From Cryobacterium sp. HLT2-28 (GTDB taxonomy: Bacteria; Actinomycetota; Actinomycetes; Actinomycetales; Microbacteriaceae), in contig NZ_SOFH01000022.1 in NCBI RefSeq assembly GCF_004402495.1, positions 85,789 through 149,788 on the forward strand: a stretch of DNA of 64,000 nt, given 5' to 3'. The position numbers were made by a program, and so were the translations under genes. Positions 25,901 through 35,243 of the stretch are shown in pieces. A model generated the notes under the pieces. It was given only the letters and a program-made list of their open reading frames with translations, was not told the origin of the DNA and did no database searches. Each line of letters begins with the position of its first letter. Position 1 is the first letter of the stretch.

Positions 25901-26899
25901 TCAGCCGGCCAGGCCGGTGTGGCGGATGCCCCAGCGCACCGTCCAGGTCTCGCCGGGTTCCAGCCAGCGCAGGCCGGCCCCCGTGTTGAAGGCGTTCGCC
26001 GGCGCCGTCATCGGCTCCACCGCGACCGCACGTCCCGGGGTCGGCCCGTCGGGGGTGTCAACCGGAAAGGCCCGTGGGGTGAAGACCTGCACGTAGCGCA
26101 TATTCTCGTCGCCCCAGAGGATGACGCTGCGGCCGTCGGGCGCGGTCAGCGAGTGCTCCACCGCACCCTTGACCTCGTCACGCGAGTCGTCGTCAAGCTC
26201 GTCGCCGTGACCGATCGCGGTGGTCTCCCGCATCGTGGCGGTGAAGCCGTCGTCAAGGTCAAGCTCACGCACGAGGCGGCCAGCACGCAGGTCGTAACCG
26301 GTGCCGTCCACGGCCGTCTCGCCGACCGGATTCAGCCGCTCGTCCACCAGGATGCGGGTGCCGGCCGCCACCGTCAGGGTCAGGTCGTCGGTGGGCACCC
26401 CGCCGATCTTGAGGTACGGATGTGCTCCGATGGCCACCGGAGCGGCATCCGTGCCGACGTTGCGCACCGTGTGGGTGACGTCCAGCCCGTCGTCGGTGAG
26501 GGCGTAGGTGACCGTGGTGTCGAGCTGGAACGGGTAGCCGAGTCGGGGGAACACCGTTGCGGCCAGGGTGACGGCATCCGGGCTACGGTCGAGCAGCCGA
26601 TAGGGCGAGGCGTAGAGCAGCCCATGGATCGCGTTCTGTTCGATCGGTTCGTTCAGCGGAAGCCGCCGCTCAACACCGCGATGGAGCCAGACGCCGTCGC
26701 GGATGCGGTTCGGCCACGGTACGAGCACGATGCCCGCCGACTTGGGCGGGATGACCTCGGCCGGGAATGACTCGACCAGGTCTATGCCGTCCACGGAATA
26801 TGCCCGGAGTCCGGCCGCGACCTCGGTGATGATCGCCCTGGCCGGCCCGCTCGGAGAGGCCGCCCGCAACTCGTACTGTGTTCCTGTCGCTGCTCGCAT
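25901..26899 (-). CDS. Aldose 1-epimerase family protein
   Basis: 332 aa. Family features include PWPNRIRDGVW near residue 80, NAIHGLLY near 105 (histidine involved in ring opening), and IGAHPYLKIG near 170 (second histidine). It should interconvert alpha and beta anomers of galactose or a related hexose, feeding galK. It lies 4 bp downstream of the DeoR gene, in one transcript, and beside galTK. Confidence 0.85.
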   Translation of the reverse strand: MRAATGTQYELRAASPSGPARAIITEVAAGLRAYSVDGIDLVESFPAEVIPPKSAGIVLVPWPNRIRDGVWLHRGVERRLPLNEPIEQNAIHGLLYASPYRLLDRSPDAVTLAATVFPRLGYPFQLDTTVTYALTDDGLDVTHTVRNVGTDAAPVAIGAHPYLKIGGVPTDDLTLTVAAGTRILVDERLNPVGETAVDGTGYDLRAGRLVRELDLDDGFTATMRETTAIGHGDELDDDSRDEVKGAVEHSLTAPDGRSVILWGDENMRYVQVFTPRAFPVDTPDGPTPGRAVAVEPMTAPANAFNTGAGLRWLEPGETWTVRWGIRHTGLAG

Positions 26900-26903
26900 G
26901 ACT

Positions 26904-27764
26904 TCAGACTATGCCCGGCTGGAGAACGGTCAGACCGGCGTCGCGGAGGGGCGTCAGCCGATCGAACGGGGCGTCGGCATCCGTCACCAGGGTGTCGAAT
27001 GAGGTCAGCGCCCCGATCCGGCCGAGGTGTACCTGGCCGAGCTTCGAACCGTCGGCCACGACGATGGCCCGGGTCGCGGCGGCGAGCATGAGCGTCTTGA
27101 TGCCGGCCTCCGGAAGGTTGATATTGGTCACCCCGCGCTCCGCGTCCACCCCGTTGCAGCCGATGAAGGCCAGGTCCGCGTGCACCTGGCCGAGCACGGT
27201 CTGGGCCATCGGCTCAACCAGGGAATGCTGCAGGGGGCGCAAAGACCCGCCGGTGACGATGACGGTGAACCGGGGAATGGCCGGTTCGAGCTCGAGCGCG
27301 ATGCTGAGCCCGTTCGTGATGATCACGACATCGGTCAGTTCGGTTCGGGCCAGCAGCGCCCGCGCCACCGCGAGCGTGGTCGTTCCCACGTCGAGGATCA
27401 CGCTCTGGCCGCTGGAAACGAGCGAGGCGGCCAGAACGCCGATCTGCTGCTTGGGCAGCACGGATGCCGCCAGCGCCTCTTCAAAGGAGGCCTCCCGGTC
27501 TGGTCTGATGCCGGCTCCCGTCGTCGGCGCCGGCACCGCCCCGCCGTGCACGCGCTGGAGGGACCCGGCCGCCTCGAGGGCGTCGAGGTCGCTCCGGGCT
27601 GTCACTCCGGACACCCCGAATGCCTCACGGAGCTCGCTGACCCGCACGAACCCCCGCTCGTCGACGAGCATCCTGATGCGCTCCCGCCGCTGGTGCGGCG
27701 GCAGGGCACCCCGATCGGCTTGCAGTTCCGGGTGCTGGTCCTTCGACGATTCTGATTCGGGCAT
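26904..27764 (-). CDS. DeoR-family transcriptional regulator
   Basis: 286 aa from ATG 27764; the frame is open further up but has no better start. The helix-turn-helix lies at about residues 24-75 (RRERIRMLVDERGFVRVSEL, FGVSGVTARSDLDALE). The C-terminal DeoR sensor domain shows VILDVGTTTLAVARAL and FIGCNGVDAERGVT. It is divergent from galT and cotranscribed with the epimerase gene. A likely repressor of galTK responding to a sugar phosphate, by family analogy. Confidence 0.88.
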   Translation of the reverse strand: MPESESSKDQHPELQADRGALPPHQRRERIRMLVDERGFVRVSELREAFGVSGVTARSDLDALEAAGSLQRVHGGAVPAPTTGAGIRPDREASFEEALAASVLPKQQIGVLAASLVSSGQSVILDVGTTTLAVARALLARTELTDVVIITNGLSIALELEPAIPRFTVIVTGGSLRPLQHSLVEPMAQTVLGQVHADLAFIGCNGVDAERGVTNINLPEAGIKTLMLAAATRAIVVADGSKLGQVHLGRIGALTSFDTLVTDADAPFDRLTPLRDAGLTVLQPGIV

Positions 27765-27790
27765 AGAGCCATCTTCACTTAGTTTGCTTT

Positions 27791-27817
27791 GGTTTTCAAT
27801 CCGAAACCTCTGGTTTC
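27791..27817 (+). promoter_or_regulatory. Inverted-repeat operator candidate between deoR and galT
   Basis: GAAACC-TCT-GGTTTC (27803-27817) is a perfect 6-3-6 palindrome, and a further GGTTTT at 27791 pairs with the same GAAACC. This lies in the only AT-rich stretch of the locus, between the divergent deoR and galT genes. A possible -10 (TATCGT, 27834-27839) lies 11 bases before the galT ATG, which would give a leaderless transcript. Operator use is inference. Confidence 0.55.
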
Positions 27818-27849
27818 TGATACGCAAATTTGTTATCGTGGTCAGTGCC

Positions 27850-29129
<1,280 letters not shown>

Positions 29130-29133
<4 letters not shown>

Positions 29134-30293
29134 GCGACCTCCACCAGACGGTGACCACCGGCTTCCAGACCCGGTTCGACACGGAGCCGACCGGCCTCTG
29201 GTCGGCCCCCGGCCGGGTCAACCTGATCGGCGAGCACACCGACTACAACGACGGCTTCGTCTTCCCGTTCGCAATCGACCGCCGCACGGTCGTGGCGCTG
29301 GGGGTGCGCGCCGACCGGCTGGTCCGCGTGGCCAGCTCCTTCGCCGAGGAGACCGTCGAGCTGTCACTGGACGACCTCACCCCCGAGAACCTCGAGGGCT
29401 GGTCGGCCTACCCGCTCGGTGTCGCCTGGGCGCTCGGCCAGTTCGGCGCCGACCTGGCCGCCGTGGCCGGCTTCGAGGTGTTCATCGACTCGGACGTGCC
29501 GATCGGCGCCGGGCTGTCCTCCTCGGCCGCAATCGAAAGCGCGGTCGCGGTCGCCCTCAACGACGTCTGGCAACTCGGACTGGACCGGCGCGTGCTGGCC
29601 AGGGTCGGGCAGCTGGCGGAGAACCGCGCCGTCGGGGCGCCGACCGGCATCATGGACCAATCCGCCTCCCTGCTCGGCCGGGCCGACGCGGCCGTGTTCC
29701 TCGACTGCCGGAGTCTCGCCGCCGAGGTCATCCCGCTCGGTTTCGACGCGGCCGGGCTCGAACTGCTCATCATCGACACCCGGGTGAGCCACGCCCACTC
29801 CACCGGCGGCTACGCCTCCCGCCGGGCCTCCTGCGAGAAGGGCGCCCAGCTGATGGGAGTGTTGTCACTGCGGGACCTCGACGTGGACGACCTCGCCCGG
29901 GCCCGCGACCTGCTCGACGACGAGACCTTCCGCCGGGTACGGCACGTGGTCACCGAGAACCAGCGCGTGCTCGACACCGTTCGCACCCTCCGAGAGCAGG
30001 GCCCGACCGCGATCGGCGCCCTCCTGGACGCCTCGCACGTGTCCATGCGCGACGACTTCGAGATCTCGGTGCCCGAGCTCGACCTCGCGGTCGAGACCGC
30101 CCGGGCCACCGGAGCGATCGGCGCACGGATGACCGGCGGCGGGTTCGGCGGGGCCGCGATCGCCCTCACCCCGCACGCCCTGATCCCGGCCGTCACGGCC
30201 GCCGTCACGGCCGCCTTCGCCGCCCGCGGCTTCGGCACGCCCGACCTGTTCGTCGTGCGTGCCGCCGACGGTGCCGCCCGCGAACAGGACTGA
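29130..30293 (+). CDS. galK: Galactokinase
   Basis: 387 aa. GHMP kinase motifs: N-terminal SAPGRVNLIGEHTDYNDG (galactose-binding signature), the phosphate loop PIGAGLSSSAA near residue 125, and the C-terminal GARMTGGGFGGAAIAL. It phosphorylates galactose at C1 with ATP. It overlaps galT by 4 bp, so the two are translated together. A pyrimidine-rich tract and a hairpin follow it. Confidence 0.95.
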
Positions 30294-30295
30294 CG

Positions 30296-30390
30296 CCTCC
30301 CCTCCCCTCCCCTCCCCTCCATACCTCCCTCACCCTCACCTCCCACACCTCCCTCGCCTCCCACACCTCCCACACCTCCCATACCTCCCT
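30296..30390 (+). repeat. Pyrimidine-only-like low-complexity tract
   Basis: About 95 bases of nearly pure C/T with scattered A, built from CTCCC and CACACCTCC units, directly after galK. It gives a strong strand asymmetry: the complementary strand is a G/A run. Possible unusual DNA structure or transcription pausing site. Confidence 0.85.
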
Positions 30391-30454
30391 CGCCGAACTG
30401 TGAGAAAGACCGCCCAAGCCCCCGGCAAAGGGTGGACTTTCTCACAGCTCGGCG
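30391..30454. terminator. Hairpin after galK (dispersed palindrome, copy 1)
   Basis: Arms of 18 bases with one mismatch: CGCCGAACTGTGAGAAAG (30391-30408) and CTTTCTCACAGCTCGGCG (30437-30454), with a 28-base spacer. There is no U-run, so termination is only a suggestion. The same arm sequence occurs at 31082-31144. Confidence 0.65.
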
Positions 30455-30478
30455 GTGCTCGGGACGCTTGGAGGAGCA

Positions 30479-30524
30479 GGACGTTCAGGGGTGCGGGACG
30501 TTCAGGGGTGCGGGACGTTCAGGG
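30479..30524 (-). repeat. 17-bp tandem repeat spanning the ybaK stop
   Basis: About 2.7 copies of GGACGTTCAGGGGTGCG on the plus strand; TCA in each unit is the TGA stop on the minus strand, and the true stop is at 30519-30521. Confidence 0.85.
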
Positions 30525-30995
30525 CGCCACGACGGTCGGTTCGCCGGCGGTGATCCGCACCAGCTCGTCGAAGGTGGTCGGGAAGACGGTGTGGGCATGG
30601 CCCGCGGCGGCCCAGACCACCGGGAACTCGGCGAGCGCGACATCCACCAGTGTCCGAAGCGGCGACGGATGCCCCACCGGGGCGACCCCGCCGATCACCT
30701 GACCGGTGGCAGCCTTGACCATGTCCTTCGACGCGCGACCGATGGTGCCGCCGAGGCGCTCCCCCAGCCACTGCGCGTCGACCCGGTGGGCGCCGGAGGT
30801 CAGGACCAGCAGCGGCTCGTCGTCGAGCAGGAAGACGAGCGAGTTCGCGATCGCGCCGACCTCGATGCCCAGCGCGGCCGCGGCGGCCGGCGCGGTCGTG
30901 GCCGCGTCGTCGAACCAGCGGATCTCGGGATCGAGGCCGTGGCCGCGAAGTGCCGCACGCACCCGGTCGACGGCAGGATGAGCGGTGTTGACCAT
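30519..30995 (-). CDS. YbaK/EbsC family aminoacyl-tRNA deacylase
   Basis: 158 aa, the usual length for a free-standing editing domain. GIEVGAIANSLVFLLDDEPL, a lysine-containing ASKDMVKAATG and IGGVAPVGHP are typical of the family. It hydrolyses misacylated tRNA (for example Cys-tRNA-Pro) in the cytoplasm. It is a lone gene flanked by two copies of the same hairpin. Specificity cannot be read. Confidence 0.85.
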   Translation of the reverse strand: MVNTAHPAVDRVRAALRGHGLDPEIRWFDDAATTAPAAAAALGIEVGAIANSLVFLLDDEPLLVLTSGAHRVDAQWLGERLGGTIGRASKDMVKAATGQVIGGVAPVGHPSPLRTLVDVALAEFPVVWAAAGHAHTVFPTTFDELVRITAGEPTVVAP

Positions 30996-31081
30996 GCAGC
31001 CAGACTAGACGTCCCACCCGGCCTCTGCCGGCATCCGCCGTTCCTCGCCCGCCCCACCCGACCCCAGCGCCGCTGAACCTT

Positions 31082-31144
31082 CGCCGAACTGTGAGTAGAG
31101 CCGACTTTGCCGGCAAGAAAGGGCGCATTTCTCACAGTTCGGCG
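31082..31144. terminator. Hairpin upstream of ybaK (dispersed palindrome, copy 2)
   Basis: Perfect 14-bp arms CGCCGAACTGTGAG (31082-31095) and CTCACAGTTCGGCG (31131-31144), spacer 35 bases that itself contains the palindrome TTGCCGGCAA. The arms are the same sequence as in the copy after galK. As it sits between divergent genes, a repeat-element role is more likely than termination. Confidence 0.6.
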
Positions 31145-31236
31145 GGGCGGATACGGGGCAGAGGAGGGGCAGATGCGCGGGCGACGCCGGACGCGAGTTC
31201 GGCCGCGCGGGGAGGCCGCGCACTAGGCTGGCGCAT

Positions 31237-31785
31237 ATGACTGCCGACAACGCCGCCCGCATCATCACCCTCTCCGACCGCCCCGGACCGAGCGTGGCCG
31301 CCACCGCGTTCGTCGCCCCCGGCGCCGTGCTCGTCGGCCACGTCATCCTGGCCGAGCACGCCAGCATCTGGTACAACGCGGTGCTCCGCGCCGAGGCCGA
31401 GCCGATCCGGATCGGGGCCGGCTCGAACCTGCAGGACAACGTCTCCTGCCACGTCGATCACGGCTTCCCGCTGATCGTCGGCCAGGGCGTCTCCGTCGGC
31501 CACGGCGCCGTGCTGCACGGCTGCACGATCGAGGACGACGTGCTCGTGGGCATGTCGGCGACCATCCTCAACGGCGCCGTCATCGGCGCGGGCTCCCTCA
31601 TCGCCGCGGGGGCCGTCGTGCTCGAGGGCAGCGTCGTGCCGCCGCATTCGCTGGTCGCCGGCGTGCCGGCGAAGGTGCGCCGGGCGCTGACGGATGACGA
31701 GGTGGCCGGCATCCGTCACAACGCCGAGGCCTATCTGGAGCACTCGGCCCTGCACTCCGGCTCCCTCGCCGCCACGCAGGACTGA
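31237..31785 (+). CDS. Gamma-carbonic anhydrase family protein
   Basis: 182 aa left-handed beta-helix protein. The motif ASIWYNAVLRAE near residue 47 (Asn/Arg of the active site), NVSCHVDHGFP near 70 and VGHGAVLHGC near 85 supply the zinc-binding histidines of the gamma class. It may hydrate CO2 or be a ferripyochelin-binding-like protein; many such proteins lack proven activity. The stop codon lies in a 17-bp tandem repeat. Confidence 0.85.
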   Translation: MTADNAARIITLSDRPGPSVAATAFVAPGAVLVGHVILAEHASIWYNAVLRAEAEPIRIGAGSNLQDNVSCHVDHGFPLIVGQGVSVGHGAVLHGCTIEDDVLVGMSATILNGAVIGAGSLIAAGAVVLEGSVVPPHSLVAGVPAKVRRALTDDEVAGIRHNAEAYLEHSALHSGSLAATQD

Positions 31786-31815
31786 GCCGCACCCAGGCCT
31801 GAGCCGCACCCAGGC
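31782..31815 (+). repeat. 17-bp tandem repeat spanning the carbonic anhydrase stop
   Basis: Two exact units of CTGAGCCGCACCCAGGC, the first carrying the gene's TGA (31783-31785), followed by a partial third. Confidence 0.9.
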
Positions 31816-31877
31816 CTGAGCCCGCAGGGGCCGACTCGAACGGCGAGCCGGCACCCTCAGCCGGCACCCCCAGCCGG

Positions 31878-33575
31878 TCAGTCCAGGACGACCGGCGCCA
31901 GTTCGTCCCAGACGTTGCCGGGTCCCGGGTTCTCGGCCGCCGATTGCCCGCCGAGGTGCCGCACGGTGCCCCAGACCGCGTTGAGGGCCGTGGTCACCGC
32001 GCCCTCGGCCCAGCCCGCGGTGAAGGAGATGTCGTCGCCGGCGAGGAAGACGCCGCGCTGCGCCTCCGGCAATCCGTCCTGCACGAAGTGCCCGAAGAGC
32101 CGTTCCTGGTAGCGGTAATGACCGGGCAGGTTGTTCTTGAACGCGCCCATGAAGTTGGGGTCCGCCTCCCACGACACCGTGATCGGCTCACCCACGATGT
32201 GGGAGGCGATGTCCACGGTGGGGTAGATTTTCTTCAGCGAGTGCAGCATGAGGTCGGTGCGCTCGTCCGCGCTGAGCGAGAGGAACTTCAGCGCGTCGTC
32301 GTTCCAGGTGTAGGAGAGCAGGATGACCGCGGGCTTGTCCGGGCCGTCGTCGAGCAGGTAGGTCGCCCGCGGCAGCCGGTCGGTCAGCGTCATGCTCAGC
32401 ACGTGCCGGCCGGTCTCCGGGTCGATGTCGTTCCAGAACGGGCGGTCCACCATGACGAAGGTCTTGGACGACTGCATGTAGTGGCTGCGCTCGATCGCCG
32501 TCCACATCTCCGGCGCGAAGAGGGTCTCCTCCGTGTCGATCCGGGCGGAGAGCAGCCAGGACTGGCAGGTGACGATGGCCGCCTCGAATTCGCGAGTCGC
32601 CCCCCACTTCTCGGTGATCCGGATGCCGCCGTCCTCGCCCCGCTTGATCGAGGCGACGGCGCCGCGCGGCACCCCGCCGTTCAGGCTCGCGACCGAGGTG
32701 CCCTTCGGCCAATGCACCAGGTCGTCGGGGGCGTGCGACCAGAGGCCGTCGGGCAGCCTCTGCGCCCCGCCGAGGATGCGCCGGTGCTTGTCGTCCGCGT
32801 CGGTGAAGACCACCCGCAGGATCTCGAGGATCGAGTTGGAGAAGTCGGTATCCCAGCCGCCGGTGCCGAAGCCGACCTGCCCGAAGGCCTCCCGGTGGGC
32901 GAAGGACTTCTCCCTGAACGCGGCGCTGCCGGCAATGAAACCGTAGAAGGTCTGCTCGTCGAGTTCGGCGACGATCCGGTTCCAGATCCGCTTGATCGTG
33001 GCGACGTCACGGGTGCGGAGAGCGTCCTGCATGGCATCGAAGTCGACCTCCTCGCGCAGGGCCCGCCGCCAGGCCTCGGCAACCTCGGTGAAGAACGGCG
33101 GCAGGTCGTCGGCCGTCTCCGCATAGTGGGCCTTGCCCTCCAGCTCGATCAGAGTGCTCGGCGTCACGGCGGACAGCGGATTCGGGAACTCCCGGGTCTC
33201 CAGGCCGACCGTGTCGACGTAGTGGTAGAACGCCTTTCCCGACTCGGGGAAGCGCATGCCGCCGAGGTCGGCGACCACGCCGGGCGCCGCAGAGAACTCG
33301 GCCGTCTTCAGCCGGCCGCCGATCCGGGCGGCCTCGTAGACGATCGGCTTCAGGCCCAGCCGGAGCAGCTCGTAGGCGGCGATCACGCCGGACAGCCCGG
33401 CGCCGACGACGGCCACCTCGGTGCCCAGCTTGAGGTCGGGCACCCGGCCGAGCCCGGCCGGGTGCGCCAGGTAGCGGTCGTAGCTGAACGGGAAGTCCGG
33501 GTTAAGCATGGTGATCGGCGGGCGCGCGGCCTCGCCGGGCACCGGCGGGTGAGGGAGTTCGGATGCCATTGTCAT
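31878..33575 (-). CDS. davB: L-lysine 2-monooxygenase (flavin amine oxidase family)
   Basis: 565 aa from ATG 33575. It follows Pseudomonas putida DavB along its length: the N-terminal FAD fold EVAVVGAGLSGVIAAYELL, GGRLKTAEF, FGQVGFGTGGWDTDF, HYMQSSKTFVMVDRPFW and the C-terminal FLAGDDISFTAGWAEGAV. DavB converts lysine to 5-aminovaleramide, CO2 and water with O2. It starts inside the permease stop (ATGA overlap), so uptake and oxidation are co-translated; the partner amidase gene is 3.3 kb away. A related amino acid (Trp, Phe, Arg) as substrate is possible but the similarity favours lysine. Confidence 0.88.
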   Translation of the reverse strand: MTMASELPHPPVPGEAARPPITMLNPDFPFSYDRYLAHPAGLGRVPDLKLGTEVAVVGAGLSGVIAAYELLRLGLKPIVYEAARIGGRLKTAEFSAAPGVVADLGGMRFPESGKAFYHYVDTVGLETREFPNPLSAVTPSTLIELEGKAHYAETADDLPPFFTEVAEAWRRALREEVDFDAMQDALRTRDVATIKRIWNRIVAELDEQTFYGFIAGSAAFREKSFAHREAFGQVGFGTGGWDTDFSNSILEILRVVFTDADDKHRRILGGAQRLPDGLWSHAPDDLVHWPKGTSVASLNGGVPRGAVASIKRGEDGGIRITEKWGATREFEAAIVTCQSWLLSARIDTEETLFAPEMWTAIERSHYMQSSKTFVMVDRPFWNDIDPETGRHVLSMTLTDRLPRATYLLDDGPDKPAVILLSYTWNDDALKFLSLSADERTDLMLHSLKKIYPTVDIASHIVGEPITVSWEADPNFMGAFKNNLPGHYRYQERLFGHFVQDGLPEAQRGVFLAGDDISFTAGWAEGAVTTALNAVWGTVRHLGGQSAAENPGPGNVWDELAPVVLD

Positions 33576-35074
33576 TGTGATGCCTTCACGGTCGACAGGG
33601 AGAAGTCGGATGCTTCCGCGTAATCCTCGGCGCTCAGGGCACCGACGACGGAGTGCTTCCGACCGTAGAGGAAATACAAGCCGGTGCCAATGAGCATCCA
33701 GATTCCGAAGACCAGCCAGGTGGTGCCGCCCAGGGTGATCATGAGCAGGACGCACATGGCGAAACCCGCGATCGGGACCAACGGGTAGAACGGGACCTGG
33801 TAGGAGCGCCGGAGTTCGGGCCGTGCCCGGCGGAGGTAGATCACGGAAAGGTTGACCAGCGCGAAGGCGCAGAGCGTGCCGATGCTGGTCGCATCGGCGA
33901 GCTCGCCGAGAGGGATCAGGGCGGCGGCGACCGCGACAACGATCCCGACGATGAGGGTGCCGGCGACGGGGGTGTTGGTGCGCGGGGAGATGCGGCCGAA
34001 CACCCTGGGCACCATGCCGTCCCGGGACATGGTCATCAGGATCCGGGTCTGGCCGTAGAGCACGGTCAGCACGATGCTGGCGATGGCGATCACGGCCCCG
34101 ACGGAGAACAGCAGGGCGACCCACGGCTGCCCGGTGAGCTGCTGCAGGATGACGACGAGGGACGCCTCGCCGCTGTGGAACCAGGTCCACGGCCGGGCCC
34201 CGATCGCGGCGACCGCGACCAGGATGTAGATGCCGGTGATGATCAGCATCGACAGGATGATGGCCTTCGGCAGATCGCGCTGGGGGTTCCGGGCCTCCTC
34301 CCCCGCGGTGGAGGCGGCGTCGAAGCCGATGTAGGAGAAGAACAGCCGGGATGCGGCCGCGGAGATCCCGGCGACTCCCATCGGGGCGAGCGGTTCGAAG
34401 TTCCGGGCGGAGAAGGCAGTGAACGCGATCGCGACGAAGATGAGCAGGATGACGATCTTAACGCCGACCATCACCGTGTTCACCCAGGCGCTTTCCTTCG
34501 CGCCACGGATGAGCAGCAGCATCGACAGGATCACGAGACCGGCGGCGGGCAGGTTCACCACTCCGCCGAAGCCGGGCGGCTGGGCGATCGCGTCCGGCAG
34601 GTGCAGGCCGAACGTCGCGAGGCTCTCGTTGATGTACTGGCCCGCGCCGACGGCGACGGCAGCGATCGACACGGCGTACTCGAGCACCAGGCACCACCCG
34701 CAGACCCAGGCGATGCCCTCGCCCATGGTCGCGTAGACGTAGGAATAGCTCGAACCGGATGCCGGCACGCAGCTGGCCATCTCGGCGTAGGACAGGGCGG
34801 AGAGCAGGGCCGCGACCCCGGCGACCAGGAAGGCGATCCAGATCGCCGGCCCGGCGAGCGGGATCGACGCACCGAGGATCACGAAGATGCCGGTGCCCAG
34901 AGTGGCGCCGACGCTGATCATGGTGAGCTGCCAGAGGCCGAGGCTGCGCTTGAGGTCCCCATGCGGCAGGGGCGACTCGTCGGGGTGCGGAAGCAGGTCG
35001 ATCGGTTTGCGCCGGCCCAGCTGGGCGCGCAGGGAGGTTTTCGCCTCGGTTCGGGGCAGGCTAGTGGTCGTCAT
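33572..35074 (-). CDS. APC-superfamily amino acid permease, likely for lysine
   Basis: 500 aa with 12 predicted membrane segments of the cationic-amino-acid-transporter type: LTMISVGATLGTGIFVILG near residue 52, FFSYIGFDAASTAGEEARNP near 245. It overlaps davB by 4 bp, which argues that it imports the DavB substrate. The gene starts 169 bp from the divergent PucR gene. Substrate assignment is inference from context. Confidence 0.85.
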   Translation of the reverse strand: MTTTSLPRTEAKTSLRAQLGRRKPIDLLPHPDESPLPHGDLKRSLGLWQLTMISVGATLGTGIFVILGASIPLAGPAIWIAFLVAGVAALLSALSYAEMASCVPASGSSYSYVYATMGEGIAWVCGWCLVLEYAVSIAAVAVGAGQYINESLATFGLHLPDAIAQPPGFGGVVNLPAAGLVILSMLLLIRGAKESAWVNTVMVGVKIVILLIFVAIAFTAFSARNFEPLAPMGVAGISAAASRLFFSYIGFDAASTAGEEARNPQRDLPKAIILSMLIITGIYILVAVAAIGARPWTWFHSGEASLVVILQQLTGQPWVALLFSVGAVIAIASIVLTVLYGQTRILMTMSRDGMVPRVFGRISPRTNTPVAGTLIVGIVVAVAAALIPLGELADATSIGTLCAFALVNLSVIYLRRARPELRRSYQVPFYPLVPIAGFAMCVLLMITLGGTTWLVFGIWMLIGTGLYFLYGRKHSVVGALSAEDYAEASDFSLSTVKASQ

Positions 35075-35243
35075 TGACAGTCCGTTCCGACGTTGAAGAT
35101 GGTGGTGTCGTCAGCGTAGGTTGCGGGATTGCCCGGCCCGGCGGGCGGAGTGCCCGGCGCTGCCCGGTTCGGTGGCCATTCGCACCAGCGGGCTGCGCGG
35201 GGATCAAATTGACGGGCTCCAATGCTGCAGGCATGATGGGACG

